Part shown: in pieces, positions 20,935 to 30,150 of the stretch
How the letters are laid out: each line of letters starts with the position of its first letter
Position numbering within the stretch: position 1 is the stretch's first letter
Source: Micropterix aruncella
Taxonomy: Eukaryota; Arthropoda; Insecta; Lepidoptera; Micropterigidae
Length of the DNA: 64,000 nucleotides
Reading direction: 5' to 3'
NCBI GenBank assembly: GCA_944548615.1
Contig: OX155974.1
Coordinates: 186,001 to 250,000 of the forward strand
Notes under the pieces: generated by a model
The model's input: only the letters and a program-made list of their open reading frames with translations
Databases searched by the model: none
What the model was told of the DNA's origin: nothing
Program-made: the position numbers and the translations under genes

Positions 20935-21048
20935 ATGGAGTGGACTAACGAGAAAGTCATTGTTTTTCTCGAAATTCTGCAAATAGAGCCACGTTTATGG
21001 GATCCCAGGCATAAAAGTTACAATAATCGCGCATCACAAAATGAATAA
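20935..21048 (+). CDS. MADF-domain coding fragment (37 codons)
   Basis: An ATG frame reads MEWTNEKVIVFLEILQIEPR, then LWDP, then HKSYNNR, before TAA at 21046-21048. This is the first half of a MADF (Myb/SANT-like) domain: W at the start, LWDP in the middle and YxNR after it. MADF proteins are insect transcription regulators and also occur as accessory proteins of PIF/Harbinger elements. The second half of the domain is not seen downstream. It is an orphan exon or a remnant. Confidence 0.6.
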   Translation: MEWTNEKVIVFLEILQIEPRLWDPRHKSYNNRASQNE

Positions 21049-21169
21049 CGGAATTATTATTATTTAAAACAACAATCGAAGAAATTAAAAAAAAAAGGAA
21101 ACCCTAATGGGTTATTATAGAACCCATCTAAACCAATTTAAAAAGTCTGAAGTCCGGAGCTGGGAAAAT

Positions 21170-21455
21170 GATATTTACACAATGGGCCCGGCTGCGTTTC
21201 TTTGTGTACTATAACTGAAATTAGTTCAAGCTAACGAGATAGAGCAATACTAGAAACTAACTGTCGAACTTATACTCGTCCGAATAAAATTGAAGACATT
21301 TCATGCAATGTTAGATTCGGATGCTTTACCTTTGGTGGGTAGTTTTAATGCGAAAAAGTGACAACCGCTCATTTCACATTCCGCTCTAGCGTATTGCCCT
21401 GTCTCGTTCACACGAACTAATTTCCGATATTAGTTCACAAAGAAACGCAATCGAG
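21170..21455. mobile_element. MITE with about 60-bp inverted repeats
   Basis: The left end GCGTTTCTTTGTGTACTA and the right end (complement GCGTTTCTTTGTGAACTA) pair over roughly 60 bp, including GAAATTAGTTC in both. A partial copy interrupts the amplicon flank at about 41050-41230. The family is non-coding. Confidence 0.7.
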
Positions 21456-21740
21456 CCTAATAACTGGTTTGCATAAGAAACAGTGGACCTACGAGCATAG
21501 ATTTATTATACTACATCTATGCCTACGAGTGGTATATGATAGCAACCGTACATAAAATAAAGTAAGTATCTAATAATAGCAGTCAGTAGCAAAGTTAACT
21601 ACTGTTGTTTAAATGAGGTACTTTTTAAACCGAAAACATCTCCAAAATCAGAATATTCAGAAAAAAATCAAGAAACATTAATGTTAATTTTATTGTCAAG
21701 AATGGACATTGACGTTGACCGTTCAAGTGTGGCCACTCAA

Positions 21741-22290
21741 TTAAACGCGGTAATAATTAATGCGATATTTATTGCAATGATAGGCATTGACGTTTCCCGT
21801 TAGTGTTACCCCAGCATGAGACTTTTGAGACAACTTTCCCAGGAGATAGTGATGCCGAGGTCTTTCTGGGTCATAACTGGCTGTACTTTTCCCCTCAATC
21901 GTATATGCTAGCCTTGGATTTCGAGATCCGGTATAAAGGACAGTGCATTTATCTGCATTGAGAGAAAGCAGCCATTCCTTGGTCCACTGCACTGTAGAGT
22001 TAAGGCTGTCCTGGATGTTCTGGTGAGCTATGAGTGGGTTTGCGAAAAACTTGGTGTCGTAGGCAAATATAGCAAAATCTAATTAAATAATTGCTTTTAG
22101 GTCAGTCAGGAATATACCAAATGCAATAGGACCCAGCACTGAACCTTGGGGGACCCCATTGATGACTTTATGCGGTTCAGAATGACATTCTCCAACTCTC
22201 ACTGTGAACGTCCTACCAGTTAGAAAGTCTTGAATCCACACCAGTATCTTACCACGGATTCCGAAGTGTTCCAGTGAGTCAGACGTTTTA
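21741..22290 (-). pseudogene. LINE reverse transcriptase fragment, dead
   Basis: Read on the minus strand, it gives GIRGKILVWIQDFLTGRTF, GVPQGSVLGP, FAYDTKFFANP, and MQWTKEWLLSLNADKCTVLY. The catalytic FADD box has become FAYD, and a stop precedes it. It is related to the intact RT at 52181-53500. A further degraded copy of the same fragment lies at 54340-54708, within the same duplicated segment. Confidence 0.8.
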
Positions 22291-22708
22291 TAGGTACACG
22301 GTCAAATCTATACCCCATTTGGGGAAGCAATTAAGTTCTTACTGCTCATCCAGACGATGGAAGAAAAACACAAATCCGAAATAAAAATAAATATTATATT
22401 TCAAATAATATCGACGCATCCTACGCAGCATAGGTAACACAAAATCACGACGTGCTGTATACGCTTAGAACCAAAAAAAATACGGAAAAAATATACATTT
22501 CTCAATTTTGATTAACGACCTAAACTACAATCTACAAAAGGGTATATTGCTGTTAGAATTGAACCGATTCAATTCTGGAATTAGAAGGAAATTATAATAC
22601 TTTTTCGTGGCGACCGATTGGAAGTTGCGGTTTATTTATTTTATTATTTTTTGTTATTTATTTCAATAAGTTAGATCTTTGCTAAGATTGATTGGACTAT
22701 CAGCTGCT
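22291..22708 (-). other. 3' untranslated region of the duplicated exon (copy 1)
   Basis: The sequence after the exon's TGA is nearly identical to 53924-54300 on the plus strand, including GTATACAGCACGTCGTGATT. The duplication extends through it into the LINE fragment. An AATAAA-like run (AAATAAATAAC) lies shortly after the stop. Confidence 0.6.
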
Positions 22709-22798
22709 TCACTTGGCCTTCTTGGCCTCTTCTTCTAGTCGTTGCTTCATGGATGCAGGCATTTCGGGTGGCGGCGGGCGCGGCATCCTCAGGTAAAC
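22709..22798 (-). CDS. Duplicated last exon of an unidentified host gene (copy 1)
   Basis: After a pyrimidine-rich tract and AG, the 30-codon exon reads VYLRMPRPPPPEMPASMKQR, then LEEEAKKAK, then TGA. It is in phase 0. The copy at 53834-53923 encodes the same peptide with only synonymous changes seen. The proline-rich and then charged helical tail looks like the end of a small conserved protein, but I cannot name the gene. The upstream intron is cut short by a mariner at 22816 in both copies. Confidence 0.6.
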   Translation of the reverse strand, partial: VYLRMPRPPPPEMPASMKQRLEEEAKKAK

Positions 22799-22815
22799 CT
22801 GCAAAAAAAAAAAGT

Positions 22816-23275
22816 ATATTTTACGAGAGGCTAGCCAAAAGTTCGGGGAATTTGAATGTCGCGTGCGAACCATTGGTGGTACGACCTGCGGCCGCTAGAT
22901 GTGGCTAACAGTACTCTTTGTGAATCAGTGTGCCAATGGCCGTGCGGCTGAGTGGATGCATTGTTGAGTTTTGTGCGGTTGTGCAACATTGTATTTTAGT
23001 GTATCGGCCATTTTTCAAATGGCAGATTTTAATCAGAAAAGACCCTGCATCAAATTTTGCTTCAAGTTTAAAAAAAACTGCTGTAGAAACCCGCCGCATG
23101 CTTGTGGAAGCATTTGGCGAGGCTGCTATGTGAAAAAGTAAAAATAAAAATGTGGTGCAAACGATTCAAAGAGCGTTCAGGACGACCGTCAACAAGCAGA
23201 AAACATCGCAAAAGTGCAAGAGGCTATTGTTGCAGATCGTAGACGAACAATCCATGATGCTTATGCAATCGTACA
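22816..23275 (+). pseudogene. mariner (irritans/mori-like), 5' part
   Basis: The terminal repeat begins at about 22816 (TTTTACGAGAGGCTAGCC) after a TA. ATG 23019 opens MADFNQKRPCIKFCFKFKK, a typical mariner N-terminus. Later frames give SGRPSTSR and then ENIAKVQEAIVADRRRTIHD. Frame changes and a TGA show it was already decayed. It stops at GTACA 23271-23275, the target of the BEL/Pao element, and continues at 33277. Confidence 0.85.
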
Positions 23276-24949
23276 TGGTTCAGAATATTCGACAGAGCGG
23301 ACGCCTACGTCGATAAATCTTCCCAAAAGGCGAGACCCTCTTACAAAGGGTAGGAAACATAATTAGTCACGGACGCCGAGGATATGAGATTCCTTGAAAA
23401 ATAGCTGATAACTCAAAGGACAGGACGAGTGGGCTATAAAATAAACGCGCTGCCGACCCTGAAACGCGAAACCTTGGCGACCGACCACCGTTTCCATTCA
23501 AAATAAATCGTGAGAAATACTCCTTAGCAGCAAATGGTAACGATAAATTACGAGCAAGGCGACGGGCAAAAGACGACGAAATAAAAACCGTGGACGTTAC
23601 AAAAAATCATACATACTCCAAATCCCACAATTAACCCTAGAAATAATATAGCTTAAAATGTAAAGAAAATTGCATGATTAATTAATTTAAGCATAGCATA
23701 TAGTATTTCGTTTAATGTAAAGTAAAGCGCTAGGAGAGACAACTTAACACCTCAAGCCCCGATTGGCCGATATCGGCCAAAACACGATGCAGCGTGACGA
23801 CCCCGTTTTAGTTTCATTTTAATTTAATTTATTTTATTTTATTATGTCTTATTATATTAATGTTTTATTTTAATTATGGATACAGTGGTTTGGCATTAAT
23901 TAATGTTTTGGTGAGACAGTGTCATAATTCAATTTTTTTACTAATTTTTACTAAAATTTTTTGGGACATCAACTTGTCAATCGGCTGAGGGGCCGAGGCC
24001 TGAAGGGTTAATTAGCCTAATTAACGATCTAACATAAATATTAACTTGTTACTATTGATCTGAAACTAACCTATGTTTAAGACAATGTGTACTCGGGAAA
24101 GGTGGCGTTTGCGACGAGAATCTGTAATAACAATAATAATAATATTGTTTTATTTAAGAGAAAGTAGTACAAAAATTATGTCTTAAAAACTACCCAACTA
24201 GGTTAATGCCTGTACTAGGGTAGATTCTTTTCTTTTAAATTAAGCAAATAATATGTCTATAAAATGTTTAAATGTAAGACAGAGACAACTAGTGTATTCG
24301 CTTCTCGCTCTAGCGTGCAAGCGAGGAAGCATGATTGCGATGTCTCTTTCAAACGGGGTTGCATCTGTTTATGCGCCCTGTTTCGTGATTGGATAATACG
24401 TGTGCGGTGTAATTATGGGGGTGTGTTTAGACATTTCTGGAAGCAGCTAGACCAATGACTGGTAAGGGCGGTCGCTATCTTAAAAAAAATGTAAGGCGAT
24501 CGCGACAGAAAGGAGCGAAAGCTTCAGTTTAAAATTTGCAAAGGGTCAGCGCGAACGCGCCGTGACCCAAGCACCGGGGACTTATTGTAAATTATAAGTA
24601 CACGAAACTCAATGTAAAAGTAAAGATAAGTGACCGAATAAAAGAAAGTCGCGCGAAAAAAGTGTTTACTTTCGACGGAAGCTTATCCTGCGTGACCTAA
24701 GGAAAGTGAAGTTCTATTACTGAAGCTTCTCGCTGAACTAATTTCCTTGTGAGGTTGGAATCCACCATTCGTTCGAGACAACCACCCCTGAGAGAAAAAC
24801 CAACCTAGCTGGTGAGTGATTACCATTTGAATACAGTCCAAGGTGAAAACCATTGAAGATAATCGAAGGGGTAATTACCCAGCACAAAAGGGGTCGCGTA
24901 AATTCACAAGTTAAGTGGGTTTATGCAAACCGGGTAAAAATCCCAACCA
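23276..24949 (+). repeat. 5' LTR of BEL/Pao element 1
   Basis: 1674 bp, of which 264 bp are a MITE plus its TTAA duplication. Without these the length is 1410 bp, equal to the 3' LTR. It starts TGGTTCAG and ends CCCAACCA. It should hold the promoter. A weak AATAAAAG element lies near 24637. Confidence 0.92.
23748..24007. mobile_element. piggyBac-type MITE (260 bp) in the 5' LTR
   Basis: TTAA lies on both sides (23744-23747 and 24008-24011), and the 3' LTR has a single TTAA at the same place. The ends are imperfect inverted repeats, CACCTCAAGCC and, read inwards from the right, CCCTTCAGGCC. The element is non-coding. As one LTR lacks it, it arrived after the retrotransposon inserted. Confidence 0.9.
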
Positions 24950-24952
24950 TCG

Positions 24953-24973
24953 TGGTCCTCCGTCAAGCCGGAT
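24953..24973 (+). promoter_or_regulatory. Putative primer binding site of BEL/Pao element 1
   Basis: TGGTCC begins three bases after the 5' LTR, followed by TCCGTCAAGCCGGAT. It resembles the tRNA-Tyr site of the second BEL/Pao element (TGGTCCTTCGAGCCGGAT) but differs in the middle. A tRNA cannot be assigned safely. Confidence 0.5.
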
Positions 24974-25032
24974 AAAGAAAATCGGAAAGAAAAGCGACTT
25001 TGGATCAAGAACGAGAAAACAAAAATAAAAAT

Positions 25033-27402
25033 ATGGATTCGAAAAGCACGCAATCCGAAAATCCAAGACCTTCATCGCGCGCCTGGTCAGAAAGCAGCAG
25101 AAGAAGCGAGCACGTTCAGGAACTGCGAGCAGCATCTGAAGAACTTCGAAGAGTGAACCTCCAAAAAGCCAAGAAAAAAGCTGATAAAAATAAATTGGAT
25201 GCAGAACTGAAAAAAGTTGCTGCGCGGCGCACGGCGCGCAGAGCGGCTGAAGAAATCGAAGAAGAAGCTGACATGGACCTTCAACGAGCGGCGATGCAGG
25301 AAGAACTGGATGCAGCGGAAGAAGACTCGCGGCATGCTATGAGGATGCTGGAAATTGTCTCCGAAACCTTCGGGACAGAAACGAGCAGTCAGGAAAATGA
25401 TCGCGACGTCGCGGGGGACAACACGGCAGCTAGCAGAGTGTCGAGATGGGCCGAGTATCAAACTCCAGCTGCTGAGACTTCACCAGAACCCTGGGGGGGA
25501 ACATTCGCAGAAGAAAATGGAGATGCGGCATCAGAAGCGGCACGGCGGCGTGAAGACGGCGGGCGATCGGAACCGGGCAACGCGGCGACGTCCGGCGCGA
25601 CGGTGGCGGACGGCGCGGCGAATGCGGGCGGCGCGGCGAATGCGGGCGGCGCGGCAGCTGCGGACAACGCCAGGGCGAGAGCAGAGACCAAGGCGGTGTC
25701 GGCGGCGGCGGTAAAGGCCGCCGCTGATACAGACCCGGGTACGAGCAGCGACGGAATTAGCAGCTCGAGCGAAAAAATGATAAAAGAGGTATGTAAAATT
25801 CTTTCTGTAGCGTCCACAAAACCGCATTTTGCAAAAGAGTTACCTTCATTTCACGGGAATCCTTTAGAATTCGTAGCCTTCAAAGCTATCTTCAAACAGT
25901 CGACAGACGTAATGCATTTAAATGATGCACAAAACTTATTGCGTCTGCAGACAGCATTAAAGGGTAGAGCACGCGAGGCAGTGACGGGTTTGCTTTTAAG
26001 TCCTGACAACGTGACAAACATCATGACCACGTTAGAGGCGCTATTCGGTAATACGAATTTAATCATTCAGAGAACGATAGCGGATTTGAGGAGAGAAAAA
26101 GGGTTATCTGATAGTCTAGATGCAGACGGTTTAATGCGATTTGCGTGCCAGATAAAAAATCTGGTCGCGACCGTAAAATCGGTAAATAAATTAGAACATC
26201 TTTATAATCCAGACTTATTGGCTTCACTTGTGGCAAAATTGCCAAAGAACTTATTGACTCTGTGGCTAGCTGACAGGGGAAGGGTTGGTTTAAACGATCC
26301 GGTATTAGTTTATTTCGCATTATGGTTAGAGAAATTAGCGATCAGCGCACAAGACGCCGGTCTGTGTACCGCAGAACTTCCTAGGAAAAGTTATGATAAC
26401 CCGCGAGATAGGAGACAGAAAGAAACGGGCTCTAAAAAATATATTTTACATACCCAGGGCAAAGAGGAACCTAAGTGCCCTCGGTGTGAGAAATCCCATT
26501 ATTTAAATAAATGTGAAGAATTTAAAAATCTAACTTTAGCAAGCCGCTGGGATGAGATAAAGAAAATGCGTAGGTGTTTCAAATGTTTAGGGCACAACCA
26601 CGGCCGAAAATCGTGTTCGGCATATAAACGGTTTCCAAAGGGCAAATATCATTATCTGCTGACCGCCCCGCCGCCCGCAAACGAGGCGGACATCGCGGCG
26701 GCGCCGCGCGCGAGCTCCGAGGTAGTGGCGAACGCGGTATCTGGAAATCAGGTCATTCTGCAAGTATTACCGATAACCGTGTTTGGAACCAGGGGTAGAA
26801 AAACTTTATATGCGTTGTTAGACGCAGGCGCGACTGTTTCACTCATTGATCAGGGCCTGGCAATAGAACTAGGGATTCGAGGCCCGACGCAGGGATTACA
26901 GCTCTCTGGAATCGGGAATATGAAAGAGAGTAATAACAGTGCCGAAGCGGTGTCCTTCAAAGTAAGGGGAGATTTAGGTAAGAAGGAGTACGTAGTACGA
27001 GCTTACAGCGTAGCCTCGCTAAATCTACCGGAGGTCAAAAGCGTGATAGGTGCGCAGAGGCCGATCGGAGGGATGGTGCGTTCGACTCAGGCGACAACCG
27101 TAAAACCTGACCTGCTCCTGGGAGCTAATTGTTGGGAACTGATAGTCTCTAGAGGGTTAAAAATGGTGGACGGGGGCCTATCGGTATCTAAAACACTCCT
27201 GGGGTGGGTGGCTATCGGCGGAAATGACACTCTCGAACGAGAAATTAGGTACCCGGCGCTATGCTTAAATCAGGAAAATGAACCTTCTTTGGATAAATTA
27301 ATTGAAGAAAATCTGAAGCTAGAGTACGATTGGCCACAGAAAAAGCGAAAGCTTCAGGCCGATGTTAGGGCTGAGAAAATCTTAGAGGATACTACTTTTT
27401 AA
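25033..27402 (+). CDS. gag: BEL/Pao Gag-protease (and start of RT)
   Basis: The frame is open from 25000 but the first ATG is 25033, giving 789 codons. The N-terminus is charged and coiled-coil-like. A low-complexity Ala/Gly-rich section (NAGGAANAGG) is GC-rich. The capsid-like region includes LPSFHGNPLEFVAFKAIFKQ. Two zinc knuckles follow: CPRCEKSHYLNKC, then CFKCLGHNHGRKSC. The aspartic protease has LLDAGATVSLID. It ends at TAA in T5A6 (27400). The RT frame continues one base back from there to 27620, so a -1 slip or an indel is needed to read on. The 26689-27620 part is duplicated in inverse at 27665-28596. Confidence 0.9.
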   Translation: MDSKSTQSENPRPSSRAWSESSRRSEHVQELRAASEELRRVNLQKAKKKADKNKLDAELKKVAARRTARRAAEEIEEEADMDLQRAAMQEELDAAEEDSRHAMRMLEIVSETFGTETSSQENDRDVAGDNTAASRVSRWAEYQTPAAETSPEPWGGTFAEENGDAASEAARRREDGGRSEPGNAATSGATVADGAANAGGAANAGGAAAADNARARAETKAVSAAAVKAAADTDPGTSSDGISSSSEKMIKEVCKILSVASTKPHFAKELPSFHGNPLEFVAFKAIFKQSTDVMHLNDAQNLLRLQTALKGRAREAVTGLLLSPDNVTNIMTTLEALFGNTNLIIQRTIADLRREKGLSDSLDADGLMRFACQIKNLVATVKSVNKLEHLYNPDLLASLVAKLPKNLLTLWLADRGRVGLNDPVLVYFALWLEKLAISAQDAGLCTAELPRKSYDNPRDRRQKETGSKKYILHTQGKEEPKCPRCEKSHYLNKCEEFKNLTLASRWDEIKKMRRCFKCLGHNHGRKSCSAYKRFPKGKYHYLLTAPPPANEADIAAAPRASSEVVANAVSGNQVILQVLPITVFGTRGRKTLYALLDAGATVSLIDQGLAIELGIRGPTQGLQLSGIGNMKESNNSAEAVSFKVRGDLGKKEYVVRAYSVASLNLPEVKSVIGAQRPIGGMVRSTQATTVKPDLLLGANCWELIVSRGLKMVDGGLSVSKTLLGWVAIGGNDTLEREIRYPALCLNQENEPSLDKLIEENLKLEYDWPQKKRKLQADVRAEKILEDTTF

Positions 27403-27620
27403 AAAATGGAGTCTGGGAGACAGGTCTGTTATGGAAAGAGGTTAACTTTTCCGTACCAGATAACCGAGACATGGCAATGACTCGTCTGAGGTCAGTGGAA
27501 CGGAAAATGGACTCCGACCGTCTTTATGGAGAAAAATACTGCCAGCAGATAGAGAGATATCTAGCTGAGGGGTATGCTTCGGAAGTCGAGGAAAAACAAG
27601 TAAAAAACCGCCCTCGAGTG
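26689..27620 (+). repeat. Left arm of a 932-bp inverted duplication
   Basis: The arm covers the last part of Gag, the protease and the first RT residues up to the motif GCCCTCGAGTG. It pairs with 27665-28596. The ends are exactly symmetric about 27642.5, and I saw only two substitutions between the arms: Leu/Val in DQGLAIEL and Asp/Asn near ILEDTTF. Confidence 0.93.
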
Positions 27621-27664
27621 TCTTTCTTCGCGGGGTGAATAACCCCCATGTGCGGAAGAAATAA

Positions 27665-28596
27665 CACTCGAGGGCGGTTTTTTACTTGTTTTTCCTCGAC
27701 TTCCGAAGCATACCCCTCAGCTAGATATCTCTCTATCTGCTGGCAGTATTTTTCTCCATAAAGACGGTCGGAGTCCATTTTCCGTTCCACTGACCTCAGA
27801 CGAGTCATTGCCATGTCTCGGTTATCTGGTACGGAAAAGTTAACCTCTTTCCATAACAGACCTGTCTCCCAGACTCCATTTTTTAAAAAGTAGTATTCTC
27901 TAAGATTTTCTCAGCCCTAACATCGGCCTGAAGCTTTCGCTTTTTCTGTGGCCAATCGTACTCTAGCTTCAGATTTTCTTCAATTAATTTATCCAAAGAA
28001 GGTTCATTTTCCTGATTTAAGCATAGCGCCGGGTACCTAATTTCTCGTTCGAGAGTGTCATTTCCGCCGATAGCCACCCACCCCAGGAGTGTTTTAGATA
28101 CCGATAGGCCCCCGTCCACCATTTTTAACCCTCTAGAGACTATCAGTTCCCAACAATTAGCTCCCAGGAGCAGGTCAGGTTTTACGGTTGTCGCCTGAGT
28201 CGAACGCACCATCCCTCCGATCGGCCTCTGCGCACCTATCACGCTTTTGACCTCCGGTAGATTTAGCGAGGCTACGCTGTAAGCTCGTACTACGTACTCC
28301 TTCTTACCTAAATCTCCCCTTACTTTGAAGGACACCGCTTCGGCACTGTTATTACTCTCTTTCATATTCCCGATTCCAGAGAGCTGTAATCCCTGCGTCG
28401 GGCCTCGAATCCCTAGTTCTATTGCCACGCCCTGATCAATGAGTGAAACAGTCGCGCCTGCGTCTAACAACGCATATAAAGTTTTTCTACCCCTGGTTCC
28501 AAACACGGTTATCGGTAATACTTGCAGAATGACCTGATTTCCAGATACCGCGTTCGCCACTACCTCGGAGCTCGCGCGCGGCGCCGCCGCGATGTC
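27665..28596 (-). repeat. Right arm of the inverted duplication
   Basis: The minus-strand copy of the gag-pro-RT segment. The 44-bp spacer (27621-27664), read on the minus strand, is the natural next stretch of RT (FLPHMGVIHPAKKD). The minus arm is therefore the extended one, and the strand switch happened just past it. At 28597 the plus-strand RT resumes at LNSILGILLRF. The RT residues normally lying between these points, including an expected LVFDAAA motif, are lost. Confidence 0.93.
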
Positions 28597-30150
28597 TATT
28601 TAAATAGCATATTAGGAATTTTATTACGATTCCGTGAAAATGCCATCGCTTTCACGGCCGACATACGAGATATGTATCTTCGGATAAAAGTGAGAGGGGA
28701 AGATAGCTTCAGTCAGCTGTTTCTCTGGCGAGGTTTCCAGCGTGAAAGTCCTCCAAAAATATTAAAAATGGACTGTCTAATATTCGGTAGTTGTAGCTCC
28801 CCGGCCTCCGCGCTCTACGTAAAAAATAAAAACGCAGCTCGGTTTAAGGACCAGTACCCAGCGGCTGTAAAAATAATAGAGCGCGATTCGTACGTTGATG
28901 ATTTGCTGTCGGGAGTAGACACGTTAGAGGAAGCAAAACAAGTCATCAGGGAAATTAATTTGATTCATAAAGCTGGGAATTTCACTATGTCCGGTTGGGC
29001 TTCAAATAAAAACGAGGCTTTAACCGGGATACCAGAAGAAAACCGCGCGCTCGCGCAAGTATCTCTGGAAAAGGGTGAGTTGACGTCACAACGTATATTA
29101 GGCTTGACGTGGTTACCTGCCTCTGATCAGTTAGCATTTAATGTGAGCATGGACCGCCTCAGCGAAGATCTGACGACGGGAAATAAGATTCCGTCGAAGC
29201 GGGAAGCCCTAAAATTAATAATGAAGCTATGGGACCCAATGGGTGCGCTTTCACCGCTCACTATAAGAGCTAAACTGATCATGCAGCAGGTATGGAGTAG
29301 CCGAGTGGCCTGGGACGACGAGATCCCGGGCGATGTAGTTAAATATTGGCTCCGGTGGCTGCAAGAACTGAGATTAGCGCAAGGTGTGCGAATCGCGCGT
29401 TACAATGGCGCTACCAAACAAGCGGGTGAAAAAAGGCAATTGCACGTATTCTGCGATTCGTCTGAAAAGGCGATGTGCGCTGTTGCATGTGTTGGGATCA
29501 CAGGCTGTAGCGGCGAGCACAAGGTATCCTTTATGGCTAGCAAAACTCGAGTGGCACCTTTGAAAGGCAAACTGACAATCCCCAGGTTAGAACTGACTGC
29601 GGCGCTGCTAGGTGCTGAACTGGCCTCAAAAATAAAACAAGAAAGCGCATTAAGTTTCGATGACGTCTTTATGTGGACAGACTCTAAAAATGTGTGGTGG
29701 TGGATTTTGTCACAAAAGGAATGTCACCTCCAGTTTGTAGCCAATAGACTAGGTGTGATCGATGAGCTCACGTCTCCAAGACAGTGGCATTGGTTAGCAG
29801 GGAGCGACAACCCCGCTGATGATGGCACACGGAATACCACCAAGATAGATTTAAGCCCGGAAGGTAGATGGTTCGCGGGACCTGCTTTCTTGCGTGGCAG
29901 TAGAGAACACTGGCCGCTCCAGGAGCCAACCGATCCGAAACCGGAAGAGAGAGCATTGTTAGAATTTAAGACAAAACTTGTACTAACAACGACAGAAAAA
30001 AATGAAAGCGTAATTGACATAGGTAGATTTTCCCGGTACATGCGGGCGAGTCGAACCATGGCATATGTGACAAAATTTATAGATCTGTGTAAAAAAAAAA
30101 CCACGTCAAAAGTACTCGAAAGCGACGATGTCGCAACCGGAAAAAAAAAT
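28597..30150 (+). pseudogene. pol: BEL/Pao pol: RT (partial) and RNase H
   Basis: The open frame begins at 28522, but its first 25 codons are antisense of the duplicated arm. RT proper starts LNSILGILLRFRENAIAFTA, with the first catalytic Asp in FTADIRDMY and the YVDD box in SYVDDLLSG. RNase H shows LHVFCDSSEKAMCAV, MWTDSKNVWWWI, and NPADDGTRN. The N-terminal RT motifs are missing. Near 30140-30150 a run of nine A shifts the frame into the integrase frame. It could be a real lesion or a homopolymer error. Confidence 0.9.

Noticed and set aside
24264..24458. 64-codon frame present in both LTRs (also 32586-32780)
   Set aside because: It is conserved only because the LTRs are copies. No known domain and no sign of expression.
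25355..25827. Ala/Arg-rich frames on both strands over gag
   Set aside because: They are shadows of the GC-rich repeat in gag, in other frames.
27524..27814. Minus-strand frame of 96 codons
   Set aside because: It is the RT start of the inverted arm read through the spacer, not a separate gene.
27883..28560. Minus-strand 225-codon protease-like frame
   Set aside because: It is real sequence but a duplicate of 26725-27402, so it is described as the arm of the inverted duplication rather than as a gene.
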